This document shows positions 1-6,386 of a DNA stretch of 17,784 bases, piece after piece; position 1 is the stretch's first letter, and each line of letters starts with the position of its first letter. Position numbers and translations under genes: made by a program. The notes beneath the pieces were generated by a model, which made no database searches, had not been told where the DNA came from, and was given only the letters and a program-made list of their open reading frames with translations. Source of the stretch: Acidobacteriota bacterium (lineage in GTDB: Bacteria > Acidobacteriota > Thermoanaerobaculia > Multivoradales > UBA5704); contig QHVW01000158.1 in the NCBI GenBank assembly GCA_003223675.1, positions 1-17,784 on the forward strand, read 5' to 3'.

Positions 1-1
1 C

Positions 2-130
2 CACGGCAGCGGCGCGCACGCGCCCGACGAGTACTTCGTGATCGAGTCGTCCAATCCCAAAGTGATGGGGTGGGACGGCGCCGTGCGCTCGTTCGTCGAC
101 TACCTGTACGAGTTGGCAACCGCCGCTTGA
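2..130 (+). CDS. C-terminal fragment of probable M20-family metallopeptidase (cut by window edge)
   Basis: The frame is open from the left edge and ends in TGA at 128-130, giving the last 42 residues of a protein. The stretch begins HGSGAHAPDEYFVIES and ends in a helix-like DYLYELATAA tail. A G-x-GAHAPxEY motif followed by a short amphipathic C-terminal helix is typical of the C-terminal end of M20 peptidases (dipeptidases and carboxypeptidases), where the His belongs to the catalytic domain. The zinc-binding part of the enzyme lies outside the window, so substrate and localisation cannot be judged. The next gene starts 15 bp downstream on the same strand. The family call rests on one motif and could be wrong. 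Confidence 0.55.
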   Translation, partial: HGSGAHAPDEYFVIESSNPKVMGWDGAVRSFVDYLYELATAA

Positions 131-145
131 GCCCTGGGAGGGCCT

Positions 146-508
146 ATGTCCATCGCCGCCGACGTCGTCACCGCTTTCGTCGCGCTGCTGCACGTCTATT
201 TTCTGGTGCTCGAGATGTTCCTGTGGGAAAAACCGACCGGCCGAAGGGTTTTCGGCCTGTCGCAGGAGATGGCCCGGGCGTCCAGGCACCTGGCCGCGAA
301 CCAGGGGCTCTACAACGGTTTCCTGGCGGCCGGCCTGATCTGGGGTCTCATCCTCGGCCCGCAGGGCTTCAGCGTGAAAGTCTTCTTCCTGATCTGCATC
401 CTGATCGCCGGCCTGTTCGGCGCGGCGACCGCCAGCCGGAGGATCCTGTTCGTCCAGGCGATTCCGGCGGCGGTGGGGCTGGTGCTGGTGTGGCTGGGGC
501 GGGGGTGA
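146..508 (+). CDS. DUF1304 family small integral membrane protein
   Basis: A 120-residue protein with four predicted transmembrane helices at about residues 5-25, 55-72, 78-94 and 100-117. The first helix carries LEMFLWEKP, followed by RVFGLS (34-39), and the second begins with ANQGLYNGFLAAGL (51-64). This E-x-x-x-W plus NQGxYNxFLAxGL pattern is the signature of the DUF1304 family, whose biochemical role is unknown. A purine-rich GGGAGGG sits just ahead of the ATG and supports the start. It follows the peptidase fragment by 15 bp on the same strand and may be co-transcribed with it. The full family length is present, and base composition is GC-rich like most of the window but unlike the AT-richer insert that follows. 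Confidence 0.85.
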   Translation: MSIAADVVTAFVALLHVYFLVLEMFLWEKPTGRRVFGLSQEMARASRHLAANQGLYNGFLAAGLIWGLILGPQGFSVKVFFLICILIAGLFGAATASRRILFVQAIPAAVGLVLVWLGRG

Positions 509-557
509 ATACCAGTTTTCAACGGAGCGCGTCTTTACTGCTACATCTCTCGATCGG

Positions 558-1607
558 CTATACCCGCCACCGCGCGCCCTTGATTGCAGATCCCACTGCT
601 TCTTCTGCCTCATGAAAGCTTCGAGGCGGTTTACTGTGAACCGCGTTTGCAAGCGCCGCACCAAGTTCTACGCGACACGGGATTCGCTTAAGTGCGCTGC
701 AGATTCGTAAGTATACGTCCACCGCCTGCGTTCGTAGCTGAGGGGCCCGGGCAACCCATAGAAGCGGAATGGCCACGAAGTCGGGAATCCACTCCGCGAG
801 CCCCGCCATTTCCTCGGCCCGTGATCCCTCCCACAGAGTTGCAACCCGCTCCGCTGCTATGACGAACAATTCCTCAACTTTGGTCCCGTCGGGTATCTGC
901 CTAGGTGTATCATGCTCGATCAGGATATCATATAGATCACGTAGGACCAATTCGACATCGACCGATAGGTACTTTGATTCTTCGTCCTGCGAGTTACTTT
1001 CTAGGTGGTATGATAACTGTTCAACAGCTAAGGTGGCCCTCTCCGCACACCCAAGCAGCCCAAGGTCTAGAGTTTGGCCAACCACGATTCGTACACGTAA
1101 TGCTTCGGGCAACTCGTATCTAATTTTGGTGAGCGAACTGTTGTCCTCAAAAAGCGACTCGTCTAGGAGTGCGTAATGGGCTAGAGCAGGTAGACGATCA
1201 ATCAGCTCCGATGTGCTTAGGTTTGTTAGCCATTCTGATAAGCAGCGCAACACAGGTCCATTGGTTTCATTTGCCAGAACTTCGAACAGAAACGTACGAG
1301 CCGATGGCGCGAGCGCTAGCTGATCCAGGCGTCCAAGGATCATCAGGCCATTTGCTCGATCGTCTGTGCTCGGCGATAGAGCGAACCAACATCCAGATTC
1401 ATAAAGGAATCGTCGCTGATCATCGTCCAAACTTTGAGCCATCGGGGCGAAATCTTTGTCGCACAGAGCGCAGCGCGCTCCCATTAGGGCCTTCTTGTCG
1501 TTTCCCAGGCCGGGACACCATTCCAGCAGGAAGTCGATTTCCGCTACTGACGCATGATGCCAACAGCGCAGCATCCGTATTGTTCGAGACAATATAGGTA
1601 GGTGCAT
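558..1607 (-). CDS. C-terminal helical region of a frame-broken TIR-domain protein
   Basis: An open frame of about 349 codons on the minus strand that I do not recognise by family. From roughly residue 20 onward it reads as real protein: mostly helical, acidic, with Leu-rich segments (for example LFEVLANETNG and LSEWLTNLSTSELI) that could form HEAT-like or other alpha-solenoid helices. This is an impression, not a domain match. The ATG at 1607 lies inside the TIR frame (1420-2019) and the two frames overlap by 188 bp, which is too much for ordinary adjacent genes. The first ~20 residues look like out-of-frame translation. The simplest reading is one gene encoding TIR plus this region (about 485 residues), broken by a +1 offset between 1610 and 1420. 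Alternatives are a separate gene starting internally (an AAGAAGG precedes an ATG near 1484) or programmed frameshifting. The TAG stop is at 558-560, convergent with the DUF1304 gene. Confidence 0.6.
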   Translation of the reverse strand: MHLPILSRTIRMLRCWHHASVAEIDFLLEWCPGLGNDKKALMGARCALCDKDFAPMAQSLDDDQRRFLYESGCWFALSPSTDDRANGLMILGRLDQLALAPSARTFLFEVLANETNGPVLRCLSEWLTNLSTSELIDRLPALAHYALLDESLFEDNSSLTKIRYELPEALRVRIVVGQTLDLGLLGCAERATLAVEQLSYHLESNSQDEESKYLSVDVELVLRDLYDILIEHDTPRQIPDGTKVEELFVIAAERVATLWEGSRAEEMAGLAEWIPDFVAIPLLWVARAPQLRTQAVDVYLRICSALKRIPCRVELGAALANAVHSKPPRSFHEAEEAVGSAIKGARWRV

Positions 1608-2019
1608 GTCTCAGTGCCTCTGGTACGTTGGTGTTCGCCGCATAATTATCTGGACAGACAACGATGACACGTGAGCCAGGCGCTTGGGCTTCGATTTTGA
1701 GCGCATTCAGATATTCCGCTTTCATCCATGGTGAGTCACGATATGTGGAGCTGACACAAACGACTACATAACGGGAGGAATATAGCGCATGTGTAATTCT
1801 TCCTGTGACGCGTCTGGAGCTCATGTCGCCATTGGCGTCCCCCCAGATGCGCACGTCCAATTGTTGGAGCATCTCTGCGACATTCTGCGCGAATTGGTCG
1901 TTGGCGTTGTGAGAGAGAAATGCATCGAAGTAGAAGGCGCGATCGCCGAACGACGGGGCCCAGTGCGCCATCATTCCGACTGTTGATTCCACCACTCTGA
2001 TCGAATTCTCGTCTTGCAT
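1420..2019 (-). CDS. TIR-domain protein (N-terminal part, frame continues in the overlapping ORF)
   Basis: I place the start at the ATG at 2019-2017 because AGGAG lies six bases upstream and a near-consensus promoter lies further up (2108-2136). The longer start at 2136 would fall inside that promoter. Residues ~30-150 form a TIR domain: YFDAFLSHNANDQ (strand A and box 1), a loop RIWGDANGDMSSRR after helix A, YVVVCVSSTYRDS, then SPWMKAEYLNAL with Glu102 at the position of the catalytic glutamate of NAD-cleaving TIR domains, and SRVIVVCPDN. Bacterial TIR proteins often cleave NAD+ in abortive-infection defence, or act as signalling scaffolds. Which applies here is unknown. After about residue 160 the frame becomes Arg/Pro-rich and unlike protein, while the +1 frame becomes protein-like, so the true C-terminus is probably the 558-1607 frame. 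The composition is clearly less GC-rich than the flanks. Confidence 0.75.
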   Translation of the reverse strand: MQDENSIRVVESTVGMMAHWAPSFGDRAFYFDAFLSHNANDQFAQNVAEMLQQLDVRIWGDANGDMSSRRVTGRITHALYSSRYVVVCVSSTYRDSPWMKAEYLNALKIEAQAPGSRVIVVCPDNYAANTNVPEALRHAPTYIVSNNTDAALLASCVSSGNRLPAGMVSRPGKRQEGPNGSALRSVRQRFRPDGSKFGR

Positions 2020-2107
2020 GGGGTGCTCCTGTCTCAAGGCAAAGATGTGGGGCCATGCATGAAGCGTGCGAGTTGTCGCAAATTTCTCATTCTCAGCGAG
2101 CGTAAAG

Positions 2108-2136
2108 ATCATATACTCGTCTCTAACACCTGTCAA
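2108..2136 (-). promoter_or_regulatory. Near-consensus sigma70-type promoter for the TIR gene
   Basis: Read on the minus strand, TTGACA (2136-2131) is followed by exactly 17 bases and then TATGAT (2113-2108). The predicted start of transcription is near 2101, giving a leader of about 80 nt before the ATG at 2019, which has its own AGGAG. This is the strongest promoter match in the window, and it decides the start of the TIR gene. Confidence 0.8.
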
Positions 2137-2209
2137 ACTTAGAGAGTCGGTTGTATAGTTCCCTATGACTACGAAGAACTATCAACGCCTTAGTGGTGTC
2201 CTGAAATCC

Positions 2210-2283
2210 AGCCCCGGCAGGGGCGTAGGCATAAAGCCTGGGGCTGAAGCCCCAGGCTCCTATTCCTGCGCCCCTTCGGGGCT
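2210..2283. repeat. 74-bp dispersed hairpin (REP-like) element
   Basis: Three nested or adjacent palindromes are visible. The centre (2235-2258) has perfect 11-bp arms, AGCCTGGGGCT and AGCCCCAGGCT, around GA. The left end holds AGCCCC-GGCA-GGGGC and the right end GCCCC-TTCG-GGGCT, and the two ends are themselves inverted copies of each other with about one mismatch and one indel over ~20 bp. It lies between the TIR promoter and the 3' end of the 253-aa membrane protein gene. The architecture resembles non-autonomous REP/BIME-like repeats mobilised in trans by RAYT (TnpA-REP) transposases. No transposase is encoded here. It could also terminate transcription coming from the membrane protein gene. 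Confidence 0.75.
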
Positions 2284-2319
2284 GACCTGCTTTCCAGGCA
2301 TCCAGGCAGCCGGCGCTTT

Positions 2320-3078
2320 TCAGGAAGCCCACGATCTCGGAGATAAAGTCACTCTCGTGCCCGACCCAAAGATGGCCTCACTTCGTCGGGCGGACCTCCC
2401 AAGCGCCTCATACTCGGCGCGACACCATTCCAATTCTGCTGGCTGCCAGTTACCGCATACCCAGCCCGGCCCAAACTGCCTCGCCAGGTCGAGTGTGCTG
2501 CCGTCGGGCCATCTGATCTCGGTTTTCGCTCCGGCTTGCAAGGCATGCTCCATGTCGGCGGCGGTCAGCCGCAGGTAATACGCCATCCCGAGGGCAATGC
2601 CGAACAGGACACCCGTCTGTGGATGCACCAAGGCCGGTCTGCCATAAACGATCCACCGGCAATCGACCGGCAGTGAGGCCGCAAGCTCATCCCAGAGCCG
2701 CACGCCGACCTCGGGATGGGTGTTGGTCTTGGTGAGTGGATTTTTCACGCTCGCCGGTGAGGCGCTTTCCAGCTCTGCTTTCCTGCGTGTTTTTGATCTC
2801 CTCAGATATTCCAGTATGCCCAGGTTCAGAGGGCTTGAGAAATCAACGTTAATGGAGCGCCCTTGATCTCCGTAGCGAATCGACGGTTCCTTTGGCGTAG
2901 CGAAGAAAAAGGCAAGCAGCAAAAAAAGCGCTCCGACGGCAAGGAAGATGAGAGCGATTGCCAGACAGGTCATGCCTCGGTGGTGCAAGTTATAGATAAC
3001 CCAACTGACGAAGATCAAGGAGAATAAGATCCGAAGATCATTATCGCTAATCCATGATTTTAGGTCTGAGATTCGCAT
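2320..3078 (-). CDS. Hypothetical two-helix membrane protein with C-terminal soluble domain
   Basis: About 252 residues, not recognised by family. Two transmembrane helices lie near the N-terminus (about residues 16-30 and 36-60, the second very rich in Leu/Phe/Ala) with a short His/Arg-containing turn between them. A charged linker with an RRSKTRRK cluster follows, then a globular region from about residue 120 to the end (GVRLWDELAASLP, RPALVHPQTGVLFGIALGMAYYLRL, WPDGSTLDLARQFGPGWVCGNW). The soluble part contains many Trp and three Cys. Start: an AGAGG lies 9 nt before this ATG; an in-frame TTG one codon upstream is an alternative. The ATG overlaps the stop of an upstream reading frame as TGATG, suggesting it was once the second gene of a coupled pair. 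The TIR promoter and a hairpin repeat lie just beyond its 3' end. It belongs to the AT-richer insert. Confidence 0.7.
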   Translation of the reverse strand: MRISDLKSWISDNDLRILFSLIFVSWVIYNLHHRGMTCLAIALIFLAVGALFLLLAFFFATPKEPSIRYGDQGRSINVDFSSPLNLGILEYLRRSKTRRKAELESASPASVKNPLTKTNTHPEVGVRLWDELAASLPVDCRWIVYGRPALVHPQTGVLFGIALGMAYYLRLTAADMEHALQAGAKTEIRWPDGSTLDLARQFGPGWVCGNWQPAELEWCRAEYEALGRSARRSEAIFGSGTRVTLSPRSWAS

Positions 3079-3179
3079 CAAGAGTTTCCTCTCATGTTGG
3101 CGACGATATCACCTATCTCATTTTCCTGGTGTAACTTAACTATAGACTGCCGCAGGACCGTATTCGCGTCAATGCCATG
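3078..3179 (-). pseudogene. Possible 3' remnant of a gene coupled to the membrane protein
   Basis: In the frame ending with TGA at 3080-3078, the last ~33 codons read as protein-like sequence (IDANTVLRQSIVKLHQENE, then a short tail). No start codon exists close by; the frame continues upstream only as a shadow of the ATPase gene. The stop overlaps the membrane protein start as TGATG. I infer a truncated gene whose 5' part was lost at the boundary of the insert, but the stretch is too short to exclude chance. Confidence 0.25.
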
Positions 3180-3226
3180 CGGAGTGTGTCTCGGCCAAGC
3201 CGGTGGCGGTCCGCTTGCGCGAAGGA

Positions 3227-3763
3227 TCAGGCGCTGCCTTCGTTGAGGACCGATAGGACATGCCTGGCACGCGCCCGGGCGGACAGGCGAGGAACTTCGT
3301 ATAGCGGGTACCCGCACTGCTCGTACCAGTGGACGATCCGGGCGTGGACCTTGACAGCTTCGGCAAAGGTTTGATCTCGCTCCGCGTCGGTCGTGTAGAT
3401 CGCCTCCCAGGGCGGCAAGATGAACGCAGGGCAGTGAAACGGATAGGCACGGAGCATGGCTGCCAATTCTGAGGGGGGCAGAGGCGACGCTTCGTGCAGC
3501 AGGCCCAGCGCATCGATCAGCCCGCGATCAAAGAAGACCCAGTCGACGGATTGCGATTGAGCCAAATACGCAGTGATGTCCCGTCTCAGGATCTCACGCG
3601 CAAATTCGACAAGCGCGGGTCGAGGGCTCTCGCCGCGAGCGAGCCTCTCCGCGATAACGGACCGGGCGGACTCGCGGACCGTTGCGTAGCCCATGGCGGA
3701 GAGCTCAGCGAGCAGTGTTGTCTTTCCTGCCCCCGGGCCTCCAGTGAGGATTACGTTCCTCAC
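3227..3763 (-). CDS. P-loop ATPase/kinase, AAA_28-like
   Basis: A 178-residue protein starting at GTG 3763-3761. Residues 8-16 (GGPGAGKTT) are a Walker A motif. VFFDRG (76-81) is the hydrophobic strand plus Asp expected for Walker B or a substrate-binding DR motif. ESARSVIAERL (31-41) follows the second strand, as in the AAA_28 family of small predicted ATPases/NTP kinases, which typically run 170-190 residues. The substrate is unknown. The start overlaps the stop of the universal stress protein as GTGA, and GGGAGG sits seven bases ahead of the GTG inside that upstream gene, so translation is probably coupled. A longer reading through the Usp gene in this frame is an Arg/Pro-rich shadow and was discarded. 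Confidence 0.8.
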   Translation of the reverse strand: MRNVILTGGPGAGKTTLLAELSAMGYATVRESARSVIAERLARGESPRPALVEFAREILRRDITAYLAQSQSVDWVFFDRGLIDALGLLHEASPLPPSELAAMLRAYPFHCPAFILPPWEAIYTTDAERDQTFAEAVKVHARIVHWYEQCGYPLYEVPRLSARARARHVLSVLNEGSA

Positions 3764-4686
3764 GCCTGGGCCTCCCGCGCCCGGTTCCTCGCCGCCAGGG
3801 CGACGTAGACGGGTGGCGGCGGCACCACCAGCACGTTGCAGCGGGCGTAGCGGACGACCTCGCTGGCGATGCTGCCGAGGATCAGGCGCTTGAAGCCGCC
3901 GCGGCCGTGGGTGCCGAGGATCACCAGCTCCACCTGCCGGTCTTCCAAGGCGGTCAGGATCGCGCCGCGCGGGAAGTCGGTGGTGATCTGCCGCCGGTAG
4001 GGGACCGGGCTCGGGCCCTCCGCGGCCAGGAAGCGGTCGAGCTCCTCGGCGGCCATGCGCTTCAGTTGGTCGGGGCTGAACTGGAGCGAGCCCTCGAGCT
4101 CCAGCGGGCTCAGGGCGAAGAAGACCTCCGTGCGCGCGGGCGGCCCGCCGATCCCGGCGAGAAAGGCCAGCCCCTGGCGGAAGGCGTGGGCCGAGAGCGG
4201 CGAGAGGTCCACCGGGATCTCCACCCGCGACGGCGGGAAATCGGTGTGGGAGCGGGCCAGCAGCACCGGGCACGGCGTCTTGCGGATCACCTCGTCGGCG
4301 GTCGTGCCGAGCTGGACGTGGTGCAGGGCGCCCCCCTCCACGGGGCCGGTCACGAGGAGGTCGGCCTTCACCGAGTCGGCGAGCGCCAGGATCTCCCGGG
4401 CCGGCGTGCCCACCATCAGGCGGAGCCGGTCGGCGTGGAAGGCGGGGAGGTCGGCGAGGCCCGTCCGGCGCGCCTGCTCGGCGAGGGCCGCGCGCAGGGA
4501 CTCCAACTGCTGCCCCAGACGCCGGCTGTCCCCTTTGCGGATCTCGGGCGGCAGGGCCGCCGGCGCGCAGACGTGGACGAGCCAGACCGCGGCGCCGGTG
4601 GCGCGGGCCACCGCCACCCCGGTGCGTACGATGCCGTCGCTGACGGCGGAAAGCGAGGTGCCGACGACGATCGTCTGCAAGCTCAC
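3760..4686 (-). CDS. Tandem-domain universal stress protein (UspA family)
   Basis: A 308-residue cytoplasmic protein with two Usp domains, about residues 2-145 and 153-290. The second contains GTHGRGGFKRLILGS (258-272), matching the G-x2-G-x9-G-S/T nucleotide-binding signature, and ends CNVLVVPPPP. The first domain has a degenerate version (GPVEGGALHHVQLGTTA) and ends CPVLLAR, so probably only the second domain binds ATP. This asymmetry is common in tandem Usp proteins. I chose GTG 4686 because GGAGG lies eight bases upstream; TTG 4692 is in frame but sits almost on top of the ribosome site. It forms a two-gene unit with the downstream AAA_28-like ATPase (4-nt overlap). A weak promoter candidate lies at 4752-4781. 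Likely role: stress or persistence physiology. Confidence 0.9.
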   Translation of the reverse strand: MSLQTIVVGTSLSAVSDGIVRTGVAVARATGAAVWLVHVCAPAALPPEIRKGDSRRLGQQLESLRAALAEQARRTGLADLPAFHADRLRLMVGTPAREILALADSVKADLLVTGPVEGGALHHVQLGTTADEVIRKTPCPVLLARSHTDFPPSRVEIPVDLSPLSAHAFRQGLAFLAGIGGPPARTEVFFALSPLELEGSLQFSPDQLKRMAAEELDRFLAAEGPSPVPYRRQITTDFPRGAILTALEDRQVELVILGTHGRGGFKRLILGSIASEVVRYARCNVLVVPPPPVYVALAARNRAREAQA

Positions 4687-4751
4687 GGTCAATCCCTCCC
4701 CTTCGCTCCCCGATGCGGCCAGCCAGATGTCACGCCAAAAAAGTAATCCCT

Positions 4752-4781
4752 ATGCTAGGCAGAAAAGCCGGCCGAATGCAA
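4752..4781 (-). promoter_or_regulatory. Weak promoter candidate for the universal stress protein operon
   Basis: On the minus strand TTGCAT (4781-4776) and TAGCAT (4757-4752) are separated by 18 bases, about 65 bp upstream of the chosen Usp start. Both hexamers match the sigma70 consensus only partly, so this is a tentative site. It shares an intergenic stretch of about 350 bp (4687-5039) with the stronger promoter of the divergent receiver gene. Confidence 0.3.
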
Positions 4782-4874
4782 CCCCGCGCGCGCCGTACAG
4801 ATTTCAAGCCCGGGCGGGTTGCGCAATAACCGATAACATTCAACGCTAAAGTATGGCCGGTCCGCGCATTCCTG

Positions 4875-4903
4875 TGGACAACGCCCATTTCGCCTCGTAT
4901 ACT
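4875..4903 (+). promoter_or_regulatory. Promoter for the receiver-GAF operon
   Basis: TGGACA (4875-4880) and TATACT (4898-4903) are spaced by exactly 17 bases, each one or two mismatches from the sigma70 consensus. Transcription would begin near 4910 and leave a leader of about 130 nt before the GTG at 5040. I saw no clear hairpin or riboswitch fold in that leader. Confidence 0.6.
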
Positions 4904-5039
4904 CGCTACAAGATCGTCGTCATCCAGTCGTAACCTCGGGGTGTGCAAGGATCTCCTGCCGCCGTAAAGGGGATCGCGCGCCTCGTTCGCAGTCTTTATC
5001 TTTTGTCGCATTGCTTTGCAATCAATGGAGGAGGCGCGC

Positions 5040-5411
5040 GTGACTCAGAAAAAGATTCTGTTGGTCGACGATTCCACCACCATGATCATGATGGAGCGGG
5101 TGGCCCTCTCCAGCGGGGGCTATCAGCTCTTCGCCGCCCGGGACGGCGAGGAGGCGTTGGAGACCGCCCGGGATCAGCGGCCCGACCTCATCCTGCTCGA
5201 CGTCGTGATGCCCAAGATGGACGGCTTCGAGGTCTGCCGCCGGCTCCGCGCGGAGGGCCCGACGCGGAACATTCCGATCATCATCGTCAGCACCCGCGGC
5301 GAGGAAGGGAACATCGAAAAAGGTTTCGACAGCGGCTGCACCGATTACGTTTTGAAACCGCTCAACGGCGTGGAGCTCCTGACCAGGGTCAGGAGCCTGC
5401 TCGGCGATTGA
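5040..5411 (+). CDS. Stand-alone CheY-like response regulator receiver
   Basis: A 123-residue single receiver domain without an output domain. Acidic pocket Asp10-Asp11 (LLVDDS), phospho-acceptor Asp54 (LILLDVVMPKMDGFEV), switch Ser84 (IIIVSTR) and Lys106 (YVLKPL) are all present, so it should be phosphorylatable. The start is GTG 5040, with GGAGGAGG five bases upstream; an upstream in-frame TTG/ATG would place that ribosome site inside the gene. No histidine kinase is encoded in the window, so the phosphodonor must be elsewhere. The coiled-coil/GAF gene follows after 13 bp on the same strand and is almost certainly co-transcribed, which makes that protein the best candidate partner. The promoter at 4875-4903 probably drives both. 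Confidence 0.92.
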   Translation: MTQKKILLVDDSTTMIMMERVALSSGGYQLFAARDGEEALETARDQRPDLILLDVVMPKMDGFEVCRRLRAEGPTRNIPIIIVSTRGEEGNIEKGFDSGCTDYVLKPLNGVELLTRVRSLLGD

Positions 5412-5424
5412 AGGGAGGCCGGCG

Positions 5425-6222
5425 ATGAGCGGAGAGAGCGATCGGGAAGGCCCGAGTGATTATGTTTTCCGCGTCCGCGAGCAGACGCGGCAGCACCTGC
5501 GGGATCTGCTGAGCGAGAACGAGAAGCTGCGGCGCTCGACGGCGGCGCTGGAATCCGAGCGCAACCGGCTGCTGGCCGAGAAGATGGCGTTGCAGGAAAA
5601 GCTTCTCAACCTGCGCGAGGAGTATGACCATTTCCAGCGGGAGCAGATGGATCTCCACCGCCGGCTGGCCGAGACCGAGGAGGAGAGCCGCCAGTTTGCC
5701 CTGCAATCCCTGGAGATCGAGCAGCAGAACAACAATCTGGCGAACCTCTACGTGGCGGGCTATCAGCTCCATGGCACGCTCGATCACGACGAGGTGGTGG
5801 CGGCGATCAAAGAGATCGTGATCAATCTGATCGGTTGCGAGGAATTCGGCGTCTACGAGATGGACGAGGAGGGGCGGGCCCTGCGCCTGACGGGCTTCTT
5901 GGGCATCGATCCCGCCATCTATGCCACCGTGCCGCTCGGCTCCGGGCTGATCGGCCGCGCCGCCGCCACGGGGGCCCGCTACCTGCTGGGCGAGCCGCCG
6001 GGGATCCCCGCGCCGCGGGAGGCCCACCTGACGGCCTGCATCCCCCTGAAGCTGGGGGAGACGGTGCTCGGCGCCCTGGCCATCTTCCGGCTGCTCGCCC
6101 ACAAGCACGGCCTGGAGCCGGTGGATCACGAGCTGTTCGACCTGCTGGCGACGCACGCCGCCACCGCGCTCTACGTGAGCCGGCTCCACCGCGAGAGGGT
6201 GGCGGCGTCCCGGCTGTCCTGA
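5425..6222 (+). CDS. Coiled-coil plus GAF domain protein
   Basis: A 265-residue soluble protein. Residues ~20-105 form a long, highly charged heptad-rich coiled coil (for example LESERNRLLAEKMALQEKL and the Glu/Arg/Gln-rich stretch after it). Residues ~110-258 form a GAF domain: LYVAGYQLHGTLDHDEVV leads in, then EFGVYEMDEEGRALRL, PLGSGLIGRAAATG, a core strand ACIPLKLGETVLGALAIF, and the closing helix HELFDLLATHAATALY. There is no kinase, cyclase or DNA-binding domain, so it is likely a ligand-sensing or scaffold adaptor acting by dimerisation. GGGAGG six bases before the ATG supports the start. It is 13 bp downstream of the receiver gene. The ligand cannot be predicted. Confidence 0.88.
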   Translation: MSGESDREGPSDYVFRVREQTRQHLRDLLSENEKLRRSTAALESERNRLLAEKMALQEKLLNLREEYDHFQREQMDLHRRLAETEEESRQFALQSLEIEQQNNNLANLYVAGYQLHGTLDHDEVVAAIKEIVINLIGCEEFGVYEMDEEGRALRLTGFLGIDPAIYATVPLGSGLIGRAAATGARYLLGEPPGIPAPREAHLTACIPLKLGETVLGALAIFRLLAHKHGLEPVDHELFDLLATHAATALYVSRLHRERVAASRLS

Positions 6223-6386
6223 GAGGGAGCGCGGAGGAAGCATGGATGGCCTCGCGAGGGGAGACGTCCCGACGATGGCGGCCTGACGGCCGTGGCCGGC
6301 CTCAAGAGGTGGGCACAGGCCTTGCTCCTGTATCCCAGCGAACACGACGGCCCTGGCGGAGGGTCTTTTCGGGAAGGAGTTGCAGC

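Noticed and set aside
769..1176. Plus-strand ORF of 135 codons opposite the TIR C-terminal region
   Set aside because: Antisense to the better minus-strand frame, Ser/Arg-rich, with no ribosome site.
1420..1610. Canonical -1 slippery heptamer GGGAAAC in the TIR frame overlap
   Set aside because: It is in the wrong phase and a -1 slip would not give the observed +1 (or -2) offset, so it does not support programmed -1 frameshifting.
2123..2332. Small minus-strand ORF of 69 codons over the hairpin repeat
   Set aside because: It translates the repeat and the promoter of the TIR gene; no ribosome site and no protein-like composition.
3169..3513. Minus-strand ORF of 114 codons inside the ATPase gene
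   Set aside because: Out-of-phase translation of the ATPase with Pro/Arg/Ser-rich composition.
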